From assembly GCF_015354055.1 (NCBI RefSeq), contig NZ_JACHTM010000001.1, positions 62,001-126,000 of the forward strand: DNA of 64,000 bases, in the 5' to 3' direction. The DNA is from Thermaurantiacus tibetensis (GTDB lineage: Bacteria; Pseudomonadota; Alphaproteobacteria; Sphingomonadales; Sphingomonadaceae). A model generated the notes under the pieces. That model worked only from the letters and a program-made list of their open reading frames with translations, was not told the DNA's origin and made no database searches. How positions within the stretch are numbered: position 1 is the stretch's first letter; each line of letters opens with the position of its first letter. Below are positions 19,252-26,909 of the stretch, in pieces. The position numbers and the translations under genes are program-made.

Positions 19252-19839
19252 CTAGCGGGCGCCGAGCCAGCCCACCACGACGAAGCCGCCCACCAGCAGC
19301 ACGCCGAAGGCCGTGGTGAGCAGGGCGAAGTGGCGGTCGATGAAGATCTTCATGGGCGCGCCGAACTTCCACAGGAGGCCCGCCAGGAGGAAGAAGCGGG
19401 CCGCGCGCGAGACAAGGCTTGCAATCACGAGCACCGGGAGGGGAAGGGCGGTCGCTCCGGCCGCGATGGTGATGACCTTGAACGGCAGCGGGGTGAAGCC
19501 GGCGAGGAAGACGATGAGCGCCCCTTGCGCGTTGAACTCGGCGGCAAGCGCCTCGAACTTGCCCATGGCGCCGTAAAAGTCGAGCACCGCGCGCCCCACC
19601 GTCTCGAACAGGAACATGCCGATCGCGTAGCCGAGAAGGGCCCCGGCGACCGAGGCGAGGGTGCAGATGGCGGCATAGCGCAGCGCCCGCTCGGGCCGGG
19701 CGAGGCACATGGGGGCGAGCAGCGCGTCCGGCGGGATGGGGAAGACGCTCGCCTCGACGAAGCTGATGACGGCAAGCCAGCGTTCGGCCTGGGGGTGGCC
19801 GCACTTGGCAAGCGTCCAGTCGTAGAGGCGGCGCAGCAT
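19252..19839 (-). CDS. YqaA-family inner-membrane protein (VTT/DedA-like)
   Basis: 195 residues with four to five hydrophobic segments. The VTT-domain signatures are present: FVEASVFPIPPDALLAPMCL near residues 27-46, GALLGYAIGMF and GFTPLPFKVITIAAGA. Members of this superfamily are implicated in lipid carrier flipping, but the role of the YqaA branch is not settled. It is convergent with the acyl-CoA dehydrogenase (3-bp gap), and TsaC lies upstream on the same strand with 44 bp between the two coding regions. Confidence 0.85.
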   Translation of the reverse strand: MLRRLYDWTLAKCGHPQAERWLAVISFVEASVFPIPPDALLAPMCLARPERALRYAAICTLASVAGALLGYAIGMFLFETVGRAVLDFYGAMGKFEALAAEFNAQGALIVFLAGFTPLPFKVITIAAGATALPLPVLVIASLVSRAARFFLLAGLLWKFGAPMKIFIDRHFALLTTAFGVLLVGGFVVVGWLGAR

Positions 19840-19883
19840 GGAAGGCTGCGCCTAGCAGCGGGCGGTGGCGCTGGCGAGCGGGG

Positions 19884-20876
19884 TCAGGGCCGGTCGCGGC
19901 TGGCGGCTGCAGCGCGCTGCAGCCGGTCGCGGATGGCGATGCCAGCGCCTTCGGCCGGGATCGGCGCCACGCCGATCCGCTCCGCACCGCTTGTCTCGGC
20001 CCGGTAGAGCGCCGCGAACAGGTTGGCCGCCGCCTCGGCCACGTCGCCGGCGGGCGAGAGGTTGAGATCGCCCGGGACCGGGCCGAAGCCCAGCAGGAAG
20101 CGGCCGGCTGCGGCCTCGGTCACGTCGAGGTCGAGCGGAAGGCGCGGCGCATAGTGGCGGAAGGCCGTGCCGGGCGCCTCGGGGGCCTCCTTCGCTCCCG
20201 CTCCGGCGAGCTCGACCGGCACGCCGGCCGCCTCGGCCAGCGTCGCGGAATCGAGGCTTCCGGGCCGGAGCAGGACGAGCCGGTCCTCCTCCACCTTCAC
20301 CACGCTGCTCTCGAGCCCGAGGCGGCAGGGGCCGGCGTCGAGCACCAGCGGCACGGCAAGCTCCGCCACATGCTCAGGCCTCGTGGGGGAGAGGCGGCCC
20401 GAGACATTGGCCGAGGGGGCCGCGACTCCGCGCCCCAGCCCGCGAATGACGGCCTGCATGACCGGGTGGTCGGGGGCGCGCAGTGCCACGGTCGGAAGGC
20501 CTGCGGTCACCGCGCCGGTGAGCGGCGCATCCGCGCGCCGCGGCAGCACCAGGGTGAGCGGGCCGGGCCAGAAGCGGGCCATCAGCCGGTCGGCCAGCGG
20601 CGGGATCTCCGCGTAGCGCGCCGCCATCTCCCGGTTGGCCACATGGACGATGAGCGGGTTGGCCGCCGGCCGGCCCTTGGCGCGGAACACGCGGGCGACT
20701 GCGGCCGGGTTGGCAGCATCGGCGGCGAGCCCGTACACCGTCTCGGTGGGCACAGCGGCGATCCCGCCCGCCTTCAGCTGGCGCACCACCTCGGCGATGC
20801 CGCGGTCGTCCGCCGCGATCCGGCGCTGGGGTCTGGTCCCGCCCACGCCGGCCGCTATAGGCAGCCCCGAGGCCAC
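19884..20876 (-). CDS. L-threonylcarbamoyladenylate synthase (Sua5/YwlC/TsaC)
   Basis: 330 residues if ATG 20876 is used. Makes threonylcarbamoyl-AMP for the t6A37 tRNA modification. The YrdC domain has GGIAAVPTETVYGLAADA, KGRPAANPLIVHV and VAAPSANVSGRLSPT; after about residue 210 the Sua5 C-terminal domain follows (FRHYAPRLPL), so this is the long form. A GTG at 20846 would give 320 residues, match the usual N terminus better and leave 49 bp instead of 19 bp to the divergent acyl-CoA dehydrogenase start. Confidence 0.92.
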   Translation of the reverse strand: MASGLPIAAGVGGTRPQRRIAADDRGIAEVVRQLKAGGIAAVPTETVYGLAADAANPAAVARVFRAKGRPAANPLIVHVANREMAARYAEIPPLADRLMARFWPGPLTLVLPRRADAPLTGAVTAGLPTVALRAPDHPVMQAVIRGLGRGVAAPSANVSGRLSPTRPEHVAELAVPLVLDAGPCRLGLESSVVKVEEDRLVLLRPGSLDSATLAEAAGVPVELAGAGAKEAPEAPGTAFRHYAPRLPLDLDVTEAAAGRFLLGFGPVPGDLNLSPAGDVAEAAANLFAALYRAETSGAERIGVAPIPAEGAGIAIRDRLQRAAAASRDRP

Positions 20877-20895
20877 AGGGCAAAGGGTTGGCAGA

Positions 20896-22689
20896 ATGGA
20901 CTACCGGGCACCGATCAGCGAGCAGCGCTTCGTCCTCGAGACGGTGGCCGACATCGGGGGGCTCGCGGCGCTTCCCGGGTTCGAGGCGGCCACCCCCGAT
21001 CTCGTCGACGCCGTGCTGGAAGAGGCGGGGAAGCTCGCCTCGGGCGTGTTCGCACCGCTGAACGCGGTCGGAGACCGCGAAGGCGCGCGGATTGCCGACG
21101 GCGTCGTGACCCTGCCGGAAGGGTTCCGCGAGGCCTTCCGGGCCTATGCCGAGGGCGGCTGGGTCGGCCTCAACGCCGCCCCCGACTGGGGCGGCCAGGG
21201 GCTTCCCTTCGCGCTCGCCTGCGCTGTCCAGGAGCAGGTGACGGCCGCCAACATGGCCTTCTCGCTCTGCCCGATGCTGACGCTTGGCGCGATCGAGGCG
21301 CTCCAGGCCCACGCCAGCGACGAGCAGAAGCGGCTCTATCTCAAGCCCCTTGTCGAGGGCCGCTGGACCGGGACGATGAACCTGACCGAGCCGCAGGCCG
21401 GCTCGGACGTGGGCGCGCTGCGCACCAGCGCGACTCCGGCGGGGGACGGCAGCTGGCGGATCAAGGGGAGCAAGATCTACATCACCTGGGGCGAGCATGA
21501 TCTGGCCGAGAACATCGTCCATCTCGTGCTCGCCCGCACGCCGGGCGCGCCGGCGGGCACCAGGGGCATCTCGCTCTTCCTCGTGCCCAAGCTCCTCGTG
21601 AACCCGGACGGCAGCCTCGGTGCGCGCAACGATGTCCGCGCCGTCAGCCTCGAGCACAAGCTCGGAATCCATGCCTCGCCAACCTGCACCATGGCCTTCG
21701 GCGACCGGGATGCCTGCGTCGGCTACCTCGTCGGCGCGGAGAATGCCGGCATGCGGGCCATGTTCACCATGATGAACCACGCCCGGATCAACGTTGGCCT
21801 GCAGGGCATCGGCATCGCCTCGCGCGCCTTCCAGGCGGCGCTTGCCCACGCGCGAGAGCGGGTGCAGTCGGCGAAGTTCGGCTCTCCCTCCCGCGCGCCG
21901 GTCCGCATCATCGAGCATGCCGATGTCCGCCGCATGCTGATGACGGTGAAGGCGCTCTCGGAAGCCGCGCGCGCCATCGCCTATCTCAACGCTGCCGCGG
22001 TGGACCGCGCCCATGCCGAGCCTGACCCCCAGCGCCGGGCAGACGCCCAGGGCCTCGCCGACCTCCTGACGCCCGTCACCAAGGCGTTTGCGACCGACAT
22101 CGGGGTCGAAGCGGCGAGCCTTGCGCTCCAGGTCTTCGGCGGCATGGGCTATGTCGAGGAGACGGGTGCAGCCCAGCACTACCGCGACAGCCGGATCGCG
22201 CCCATCTACGAGGGCACCAACGGAATCCAGGCGCTCGACCTCGTCGGCCGCAAGCTCGGGCAAGACGGCGGCCGGCACTGGCGGGCGCTGCTCCAGCGCG
22301 AGCGCCTGTTCCTGAAGGGGCTGCCCTCGTCCGGCGATCTGGGGGCCATCCGCCCCTATGCCGAAGACGCGCTGGAGGCCCTGCAGACGGCAGCCGTGTG
22401 GATGGCCGGGAACGAGGGCGAGAAGCTTGCCGATACGGCAGCGGGTGCCACGCCCTTCCTGCGCATGTTCGGGCTGACGATCGGGGGAACCCTGCTTGCC
22501 CGGCAGGCGGCCGAGGCGCTCCGGCGGCTGGAGGCAGGGGAGGGCGACCCGGCGTTCCTGCGGGCCAAGGTGGCAACCGCGCGCTTCTACGCCGAGCAGA
22601 TCCTGCCGGCGGCGCCTGCGCTCCTCGGCCCCATCACCCGCGGGGCCGAGATGCTCTACGCGATCCCGGAGGAAGCGCTCGCCGCCTGA
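20896..22689 (+). CDS. Large acyl-CoA dehydrogenase (DmdC/FadE-like, about 600 residues)
   Basis: 597 residues, the long acyl-CoA dehydrogenase subfamily with an extra C-terminal helical domain (PF12806-type, about residues 470-590). Motifs: GTMNLTEPQAGSDVGALRTS, GIHASPTCTMAF, MMNHARINVGLQGIGIASRA, and QVFGGMGYVEETGAAQHYRD followed by IAPIYEGTNGIQALDLVGRK, which includes the catalytic Glu region. Similar enzymes act on medium/long acyl-CoA or 3-methylmercaptopropionyl-CoA; the substrate here is unknown. ATG 20896 fits the family start. It is divergent from tsaC with very short spacing. Confidence 0.93.
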   Translation: MDYRAPISEQRFVLETVADIGGLAALPGFEAATPDLVDAVLEEAGKLASGVFAPLNAVGDREGARIADGVVTLPEGFREAFRAYAEGGWVGLNAAPDWGGQGLPFALACAVQEQVTAANMAFSLCPMLTLGAIEALQAHASDEQKRLYLKPLVEGRWTGTMNLTEPQAGSDVGALRTSATPAGDGSWRIKGSKIYITWGEHDLAENIVHLVLARTPGAPAGTRGISLFLVPKLLVNPDGSLGARNDVRAVSLEHKLGIHASPTCTMAFGDRDACVGYLVGAENAGMRAMFTMMNHARINVGLQGIGIASRAFQAALAHARERVQSAKFGSPSRAPVRIIEHADVRRMLMTVKALSEAARAIAYLNAAAVDRAHAEPDPQRRADAQGLADLLTPVTKAFATDIGVEAASLALQVFGGMGYVEETGAAQHYRDSRIAPIYEGTNGIQALDLVGRKLGQDGGRHWRALLQRERLFLKGLPSSGDLGAIRPYAEDALEALQTAAVWMAGNEGEKLADTAAGATPFLRMFGLTIGGTLLARQAAEALRRLEAGEGDPAFLRAKVATARFYAEQILPAAPALLGPITRGAEMLYAIPEEALAA

Positions 22690-22712
22690 GCCCGCGCGGC
22701 GGGCCGCAAAGT

Positions 22713-22746
22713 GGCGGGCCGGCTGCCCCCGTAACGCCGGCCCGCC
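22713..22746. terminator. Hairpin between convergent genes
   Basis: An 11-bp perfect stem (22713-22723 with 22736-22746) with a 12-nt loop lies between the stops of the acyl-CoA dehydrogenase and the convergent PEP-CTERM gene. It has no T-run on either strand but its position suggests a bidirectional transcription end. Confidence 0.5.
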
Positions 22747-22758
22747 TGACGCTCGGCG

Positions 22759-23454
22759 CTAGGCCGAAACCAGTTGCCGACGCCGGCGGATGGCCGCGCC
22801 GACGAGGCCGAAGCCGGCAATCAGCATCGCCCAGGTGGCGGGCTCGGGGATGCCCGGGATGACCGGGCCGCCGCCGCCGCCGGGGATGATGTAGACCCGG
22901 TCCACCACCACGTCCTTCGACGGGAACAGGTTGGTGTTGAACATGAAGGAGACGGTGTAGAAGCCGGGCGTCACGATCGTGGCGGCGCCGCCGAAATGCT
23001 GCCAGGTGGTGACGGGACCGGACGAGACCGCGTAGCTGGCAAGCGTCACGCCCGCGATGGAGCCGGAAAAGAAGGCTTCGCCGGCATTGTTGTAGCCGTT
23101 CGCAGGCGCGTAGACCGAGAAGCCGATCTGGTAGCTGCCGGGGGTGAGGAACACCGACTGGCTGACCGACTGGTCGACCGTGAAGTCGCTCACGAAATAG
23201 AGGCCGCGTTCACCCGCCGCGTCGGGCGAAAGCGAGCCCGGCGCGTTGTCGGCGGGCACCGCCTCGCCGAAGGCCCCGGTGGGATAGGGAGCCCCGGCGC
23301 CATAGAAGATGGCGACCGGCGGGAATCCCTGGGTATCGACGCCGCCGATGGTCCAGCCGGCAAGGCCCGATTCGAAGCTGCCGTTGGTGACGAGGTTGAC
23401 GGCGGCAGCCGGGCTGGCGATCAGCGCCGCGGCAACAAGCAGAGGAAGACGCAT
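22759..23454 (-). CDS. PEPxxWA-CTERM sorting domain protein (surface/matrix type)
   Basis: 231 residues. Signal peptide (about 1-18, ending SPAAA), then a beta-sandwich-like domain starting VNLVTNGSFESGLAGWT, a pattern seen in carbohydrate-binding-like modules of exosortase-sorted proteins. A Gly/Pro linker leads to IPEPATWAMLIAGFGLVGAA and an Arg cluster, the sorting tag. No catalytic motif is seen; a structural or exopolysaccharide-linked surface role is likely but not proven. AAAGGAG precedes ATG 23454, and a consensus sigma-54 promoter lies 49-64 bp upstream of the start. Confidence 0.9.
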   Translation of the reverse strand: MRLPLLVAAALIASPAAAVNLVTNGSFESGLAGWTIGGVDTQGFPPVAIFYGAGAPYPTGAFGEAVPADNAPGSLSPDAAGERGLYFVSDFTVDQSVSQSVFLTPGSYQIGFSVYAPANGYNNAGEAFFSGSIAGVTLASYAVSSGPVTTWQHFGGAATIVTPGFYTVSFMFNTNLFPSKDVVVDRVYIIPGGGGGPVIPGIPEPATWAMLIAGFGLVGAAIRRRRQLVSA

Positions 23455-23501
23455 TGACAACTCCTTTGGCGGGGCCTCCATGACCCCTGCGCGCCCTGGC
23501 A

Positions 23502-23518
23502 TGCAAGACCCGTGCCAA
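23502..23518 (-). promoter_or_regulatory. Consensus sigma-54 (RpoN) promoter
   Basis: Read on the minus strand: TTGGCACG-GGTC-TTGCA, an exact match to the -24/-12 consensus TTGGCACG-N4-TTGCA, with GG and GC exactly 10 nt apart. The predicted transcription start is about 23491, leaving a leader of roughly 37 nt before the PEP-CTERM ATG at 23454. PEP-CTERM gene sets in several bacteria are known to be controlled by RpoN with the PrsK/PrsR two-component system. Confidence 0.85.
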
Positions 23519-23556
23519 CTGTCGGCGACAGGGCGGGGCGATGACGTTTCGATGAA

Positions 23557-23579
23557 AGCTGTAAGATTTTTTAACAGCT
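23557..23579. promoter_or_regulatory. Inverted repeat upstream of the sigma-54 promoter
   Basis: AGCTGT (23557-23562) and ACAGCT (23574-23579) are inverted copies flanking an A/T-rich centre in an otherwise G+C-rich genome. The site lies about 40-60 bp upstream of the -24 element. Sigma-54 promoters need an upstream activator site, so this is a candidate; a second dyad CTGTCG-G-CGACAG (23519-23531) abuts the -24 box. Confidence 0.4.
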
Positions 23580-23618
23580 ACGCAAGATGTTAACCATAAT
23601 CTCGGCCCAGCGGAAGGC

Positions 23619-24422
23619 TCAGCCGAAGGCCGGCAGCCGCCCGGTCGCCCGCGGGTCGGCGAGCGCCAGGAACGGCCCGTTGCGGTAGCCGGGCTTGCCG
23701 TAGCGGAATGGCTGGCCGTCCTCCCCGAGCGTCAGCCCGCCGGCCGCGCGCAGCACGGCATCGCCTGCCGCCGTGTCCCACTCCATGGTGGGGCCGAAGC
23801 GCGGATAGGCATCGGCCGCGCCTTCCGCGAGCAGGCAGAACTTGATGGATGAGCCGGCATCCGTGCGGGTCGCGCCGGGCACCGACTCGACCCAGGCGCG
23901 GGTGCGCGCATCGAGGTGGGCGTGGGAGACGAGAAGGGCCGGCGCGTCGGGCAGCGGCCGGGTGCGGATGGGCGTGCGGGTGCCGTCGCGGTCAAGCCGC
24001 CAGGCGCCCTCGCCTTGCGCGCCGCCCCAGAGCCGGCCGCTTGGCGGGTGCAGCACGAGGCCGAAGACCGGCGCGCCGGCGACCACCAGCCCGAGGTTGA
24101 CGGTGTAGCCGTCGCGCCCGGCGAGGAAGTCGCGGGTGCCGTCGAGCGGGTCGATGAGCCAGAAGCGGCCCGAGGGTGGCGGCATGCGCCCCGCGCTCGC
24201 CGCCTCCTCGCCGACGATGGTCGCATCGGGCTCGAGCGCGCGCACCGCGGCCTCGAGGATGCGCTCGGCGGCTTCGTCGGCCTCGGTCACGGGGCTTCTG
24301 TCGGCCTTGTCGCGGGCCTCGAGCCCGGCGGCCTTCATGGCCTCGATGGCGTGGCCGGCCGCGCGCATGGCGGCCTCGAGCTGGCGGCGGGCGGCGCCGT
24401 CGGGGGTTGCAGCATGGGTCAT
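23619..24422 (-). CDS. cysQ: 3'(2'),5'-bisphosphate nucleotidase / inositol monophosphatase family
   Basis: 267 residues. Mg-dependent phosphatase fold with IVGEEAAS (about residue 70), the metal/substrate motif WLIDPLDGTRDFLAG (about 88-102) and the C-terminal EWDTAAGDAVLRAAGG. The ordering and the DPLDGTRDF variant fit CysQ, which removes the 3' phosphate from PAP(S); a related IMPase-family substrate is possible. The start ATG 24422 is 36 bp from the divergent small exported protein gene. A putative sulfate-family (SulP) transporter exists elsewhere in the window, but no sulfate assimilation cluster is here. Confidence 0.85.
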   Translation of the reverse strand: MTHAATPDGAARRQLEAAMRAAGHAIEAMKAAGLEARDKADRSPVTEADEAAERILEAAVRALEPDATIVGEEAASAGRMPPPSGRFWLIDPLDGTRDFLAGRDGYTVNLGLVVAGAPVFGLVLHPPSGRLWGGAQGEGAWRLDRDGTRTPIRTRPLPDAPALLVSHAHLDARTRAWVESVPGATRTDAGSSIKFCLLAEGAADAYPRFGPTMEWDTAAGDAVLRAAGGLTLGEDGQPFRYGKPGYRNGPFLALADPRATGRLPAFG

Positions 24423-24458
24423 CGGCGGTCCATGGCGGCAACGGGAGGAAAGCGGAAG

Positions 24459-25025
24459 ATGCGCAAAGCCGTTCTCGGGTCCCTCTTCGCATCGGCCCTC
24501 GTGCTCGCGGCTCAGTCGGCGCCCGGCCAGCGCGCGCCGGCCGGCGCGCTCGACCCGTTCCTTGCCTGTGCCCGGATCCCTGCCGACTCCGAGCGGCTGG
24601 CCTGCTACGACCGCGCCATCGCGGCCGCCTCGGCGGAAGGGCAGCGGCTTGCCGAAGAGCGGGCGCGCGAGGCGGAGGCCGCCGCGAAGGCCCGCGCCGA
24701 GGCCGAGGCACGCGCGGCCGCGGAGGCCGCCGAACGGGCGAAGGCAGCCCAGGTCGAGGGCTTCGGCGCGCGCGGCGGCGGGCCGGCCGAGCGCGAGGCG
24801 CGAATCGACCGGCTCGAGGCCGCGGTCGCCGAGACCTTCACCGACTCCCAGCGCAAGCGCGTGTTCCTGCTCGACAACGGCCAGATGTGGCGGCAGACCG
24901 ACGGGGTGTTCCTGCCCATGGTGAGGCCGGGGACGCCGGTTGTCATCCGTCGGGCGGCGCTCGGCGGGTTCACGCTCAGGATCGAAAGCCTCAACCGGAA
25001 CGTGCCGGTGGTGCGGGTCCGCTAG
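24459..25025 (+). CDS. Small exported protein of unknown function (coiled coil, RLACYD motif)
   Basis: 188 residues. Signal-like N terminus (about 1-24), then LDPFLACARIPADSERLACY, a short Cys-containing motif (F-x-x-C ... RLACYD) found near the N terminus of many exported proteobacterial proteins of unknown function. Residues about 55-115 are an Ala/Glu/Arg-rich coiled coil, and the last 60 (FLLDNGQMWRQTDGVFLPMV ...) look like a small beta domain. GGGAGG precedes ATG 24459; ATG 24432 is an in-frame alternative. It is divergent from cysQ and its stop overlaps that of the nitroreductase gene by 4 bp. Function not recognised. Confidence 0.75.
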   Translation: MRKAVLGSLFASALVLAAQSAPGQRAPAGALDPFLACARIPADSERLACYDRAIAAASAEGQRLAEERAREAEAAAKARAEAEARAAAEAAERAKAAQVEGFGARGGGPAEREARIDRLEAAVAETFTDSQRKRVFLLDNGQMWRQTDGVFLPMVRPGTPVVIRRAALGGFTLRIESLNRNVPVVRVR

Positions 25026-25585
25026 AGGCGCAGCACCACCTCCGCCGGGTCGGGCCGCGGCCGCTCCTCGAGCGGCCTCGAGGGCGTGCCGATGAAGACG
25101 AAGCCGGCGATCCGGCCGCCCGGCACGCCAAGGGCCTCGGCCATGCCGGGAAGATAGGCGGCGGGCCCGGTCAGCCAGTTGGCGGCGAACCCGGCGGCAT
25201 GGGCGGCGAGCATGAGGTGGGCGGTCGCCGCGCCGGCCGAAAGCTGCTGCTCCCACGCCGGGATGTGGCTGTCCTTCACCAAACTCACCACCGCCACGAG
25301 GCAGGGGGCCTGGTGGGCGAAATCGCTGAGCGCCTTGAGCTCGAGCCGCCCGGCCTCGGGCCTCTCGGCGCGGTAGAGGCGAAGGATGGCGTCGGCCAGC
25401 CGCTCCCGGTCCTCCACCACCACGAGCCGCCAGGGCGCGAGCTTGCCATGGTCGGGCACGCGCATTGCCGCCGCGAGGAGGGTGTCGAGCGTGGCGGGGT
25501 CGGGGCCGGGGGCCCCGAGGTCGCGCGCCTTGGCCGACCGGCGGGTGAGGAGCAGGCGGAGCGGGCTCGAACTGTCGTTCAACAT
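25022..25585 (-). CDS. Nitroreductase family protein (YdjA-like)
   Basis: 187 residues. FMN-dependent NAD(P)H oxidoreductase fold: LLLTRRSAKARD near the N terminus, RVPDHGKLAPWRLVVVED (about 50-67), HLMLAAHAAGFAANWLTG, and VFIGTPSRPLEERPRPD near the C terminus. The small size and the first two motifs fit the YdjA branch. MLN at 25585 is preferred over an upstream ATG at 25609 because it matches the usual family start and has AAGG upstream. Substrate unknown. Convergent with the small exported protein gene, stops overlapping. Confidence 0.88.
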   Translation of the reverse strand: MLNDSSSPLRLLLTRRSAKARDLGAPGPDPATLDTLLAAAMRVPDHGKLAPWRLVVVEDRERLADAILRLYRAERPEAGRLELKALSDFAHQAPCLVAVVSLVKDSHIPAWEQQLSAGAATAHLMLAAHAAGFAANWLTGPAAYLPGMAEALGVPGGRIAGFVFIGTPSRPLEERPRPDPAEVVLRL

Positions 25586-25667
25586 GGCGGGCGCCTTGCC
25601 ACGAGGCAAGGCGCCCGACCAGTGGGTCCGCCCGCGTCAGGTCGCACGGGCGGCGCGGCCGCAGGGG

Positions 25668-26450
25668 TCAGAAGCGGACCGTGAAACCGGCGCGGATGGG
25701 CACGTCCACCCGACCCCCTGCCTGGTTCACTTCCTGCAGGCCGAGTGCCGGCAGAACCTCATCGTTGGTCCGAAGTCCGCTGGTCCAGCGCAACCCCGTC
25801 TCGATGTTGAGGTCGAGCCCCTTGGTCAGCTGGAGAGCAGCACCGATGTCGCCGCCAACGGTCGCCGAGACGGAGTTTCGATAGAAGGGGGTGTCGGGGA
25901 GGACGATCGCCGTGCCCGGCACGCGGAAGGTCGCGTCGATGCTCTCGGTGAAGGTCACGCCGGCGCGGCCGGCAACATAGGGCCGGACGACGGAGTCACG
26001 CATGAAATAGTGCCGGTAGCCCAGTTCCCCGGTGTAGGCGCGCAGCCGCCCGAACCGACCGAAGACCGGCAGTTCCGCACCGAGGTCCGGGACCACGGCG
26101 GTGCCGACGACGGCCTCCCCAGGGCCATTGCCCTGGTAGCGGAAGCCGCCGAAAATCTCCCCGCCCTGGCGGATCGCGTAGCCAATCTCCACAGCGCCTG
26201 CCGCACCGCCGTTGAAGAAGCGCTGGTTGCCGCGCCCGCTGATGTCGAGCCTGCCGGAAAGGCCCGCGAGCGAGGGGTCCAGCGCGCCGAGATTGGGGAC
26301 TGCCGCCTGCGTGCCGTCATGCAGGCGACCGCCAGCGGGCAGGTCCAGCCCTCCCATTACACGCACGCTCCATTGTCCGCGTTCCGGGGCCGCCATGGAT
26401 GTCCCGCCGACAAGTGCGCTGGAAGTGAGCAGGAACAGGATCTTTCTCAT
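25668..26450 (-). CDS. Outer-membrane beta-barrel protein (porin-like)
   Basis: 260 residues. Signal peptide (about 1-20, GGTSMAAPE) followed by alternating amphipathic strands typical of an 8-10 strand OmpA/OmpW-size barrel; the protein ends in GFTVRF with the C-terminal Phe required for barrel insertion. Sequence blocks such as EIGYAIRQGGEIFGGFRYQ and GELGYRHYFMRD support an Opa/OmpX-like outer-membrane protein. ATG 26450 has AGGAG upstream but also overlaps the stop of a 13-codon leader peptide (ATGA), which suggests translational coupling. Ligand unknown. Confidence 0.82.
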   Translation of the reverse strand: MRKILFLLTSSALVGGTSMAAPERGQWSVRVMGGLDLPAGGRLHDGTQAAVPNLGALDPSLAGLSGRLDISGRGNQRFFNGGAAGAVEIGYAIRQGGEIFGGFRYQGNGPGEAVVGTAVVPDLGAELPVFGRFGRLRAYTGELGYRHYFMRDSVVRPYVAGRAGVTFTESIDATFRVPGTAIVLPDTPFYRNSVSATVGGDIGAALQLTKGLDLNIETGLRWTSGLRTNDEVLPALGLQEVNQAGGRVDVPIRAGFTVRF

Positions 26451-26488
26451 GATGGTCTCCTGAAGCGAAGGCAACCCAAGGCCTTCAT
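26447..26488 (-). CDS. 13-residue leader peptide coupled to the outer-membrane protein
   Basis: ATG 26488 is preceded by GGAGGAG with 4-5 nt spacing, the best ribosome-binding site in the area. It encodes MKALGCLRFRRPS and stops in the TGA that overlaps the ATG of the outer-membrane protein (ATGA). An in-frame ATG 12 nt further upstream would start inside the Shine-Dalgarno. Translation of this short frame could control or couple expression of the barrel gene. Real expression is unproven. Confidence 0.45.
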   Translation of the reverse strand: MKALGCLRFRRPS

Positions 26489-26909
26489 AAACTCCTCCAT
26501 ATAGGAATGTAACCCAATGAACAGGTTGTGAATAAATGCTTTGCAATCCAGAATAGAATCATATGAACACTGAATGAACATGGGGTACTCAATATTCTGG
26601 GCTTCTGACACGGAGGATTTGACATTCTCCTCTATGCTATATTTGGAATGAATTCTGCATTGGCCTGAGCCGGGTTGTTTCTCTGGCTTGCCGGTGCCAA
26701 GTTCGACCGTTGCGTTCCGCTGCGGAGGGCGGAAGGCGCGAGGTGTAACCCCCGCGGGCCAACCGCAGCGGACGCGCAGCGGCCTCGACCCGCTGGCGTG
26801 AGACGAGCCGGTCACGCGGAGAGACGGGCCGATGTGCCCGTCGCGGTCTCCATAGGGCTGCAGGGTCAATGCCTTGCCTGCGGATGCCCTATCTGGCTAG
26901 GCCCGCGCC
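26451..26909. other. Divergent intergenic region with an A+T-rich island
   Basis: 459 bp separate the outer-membrane barrel and the TonB receptor. Bases about 26480-26665 are strikingly A+T-rich for this genome and hold three ATGAACA copies (26517, 26563, 26574), a TTGACA at 26619 on the plus strand and the leader peptide on the minus strand. Bases 26666-26909 are G+C-rich with several short dyads, such as TTCCGC/GCGGAA at 26714-26734, and could form a structured 5' leader for the receptor gene. No known riboswitch could be assigned with confidence. Confidence 0.5.
26517..26580. repeat. Three ATGAACA direct repeats
   Basis: Identical heptamers at 26517-26523, 26563-26569 and 26574-26580. The last two are 11 bp apart (one helical turn) and the first is 46 bp away. 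On the minus strand they read TGTTCAT and lie 30-130 bp upstream of the leader peptide start, a typical place for regulator binding. Confidence 0.4.

Noticed and set aside
26690-26830. Cobalamin or thiamine riboswitch upstream of the TonB receptor
   Set aside because: Only scattered short matches (GGTGCC, GGTGTAA, AGCC, GGAGAGAC). The conserved cobalamin core and the complete AGCC-GGAGACC element are broken, and the TPP elements CTGAGA and ACCTGAT are absent.
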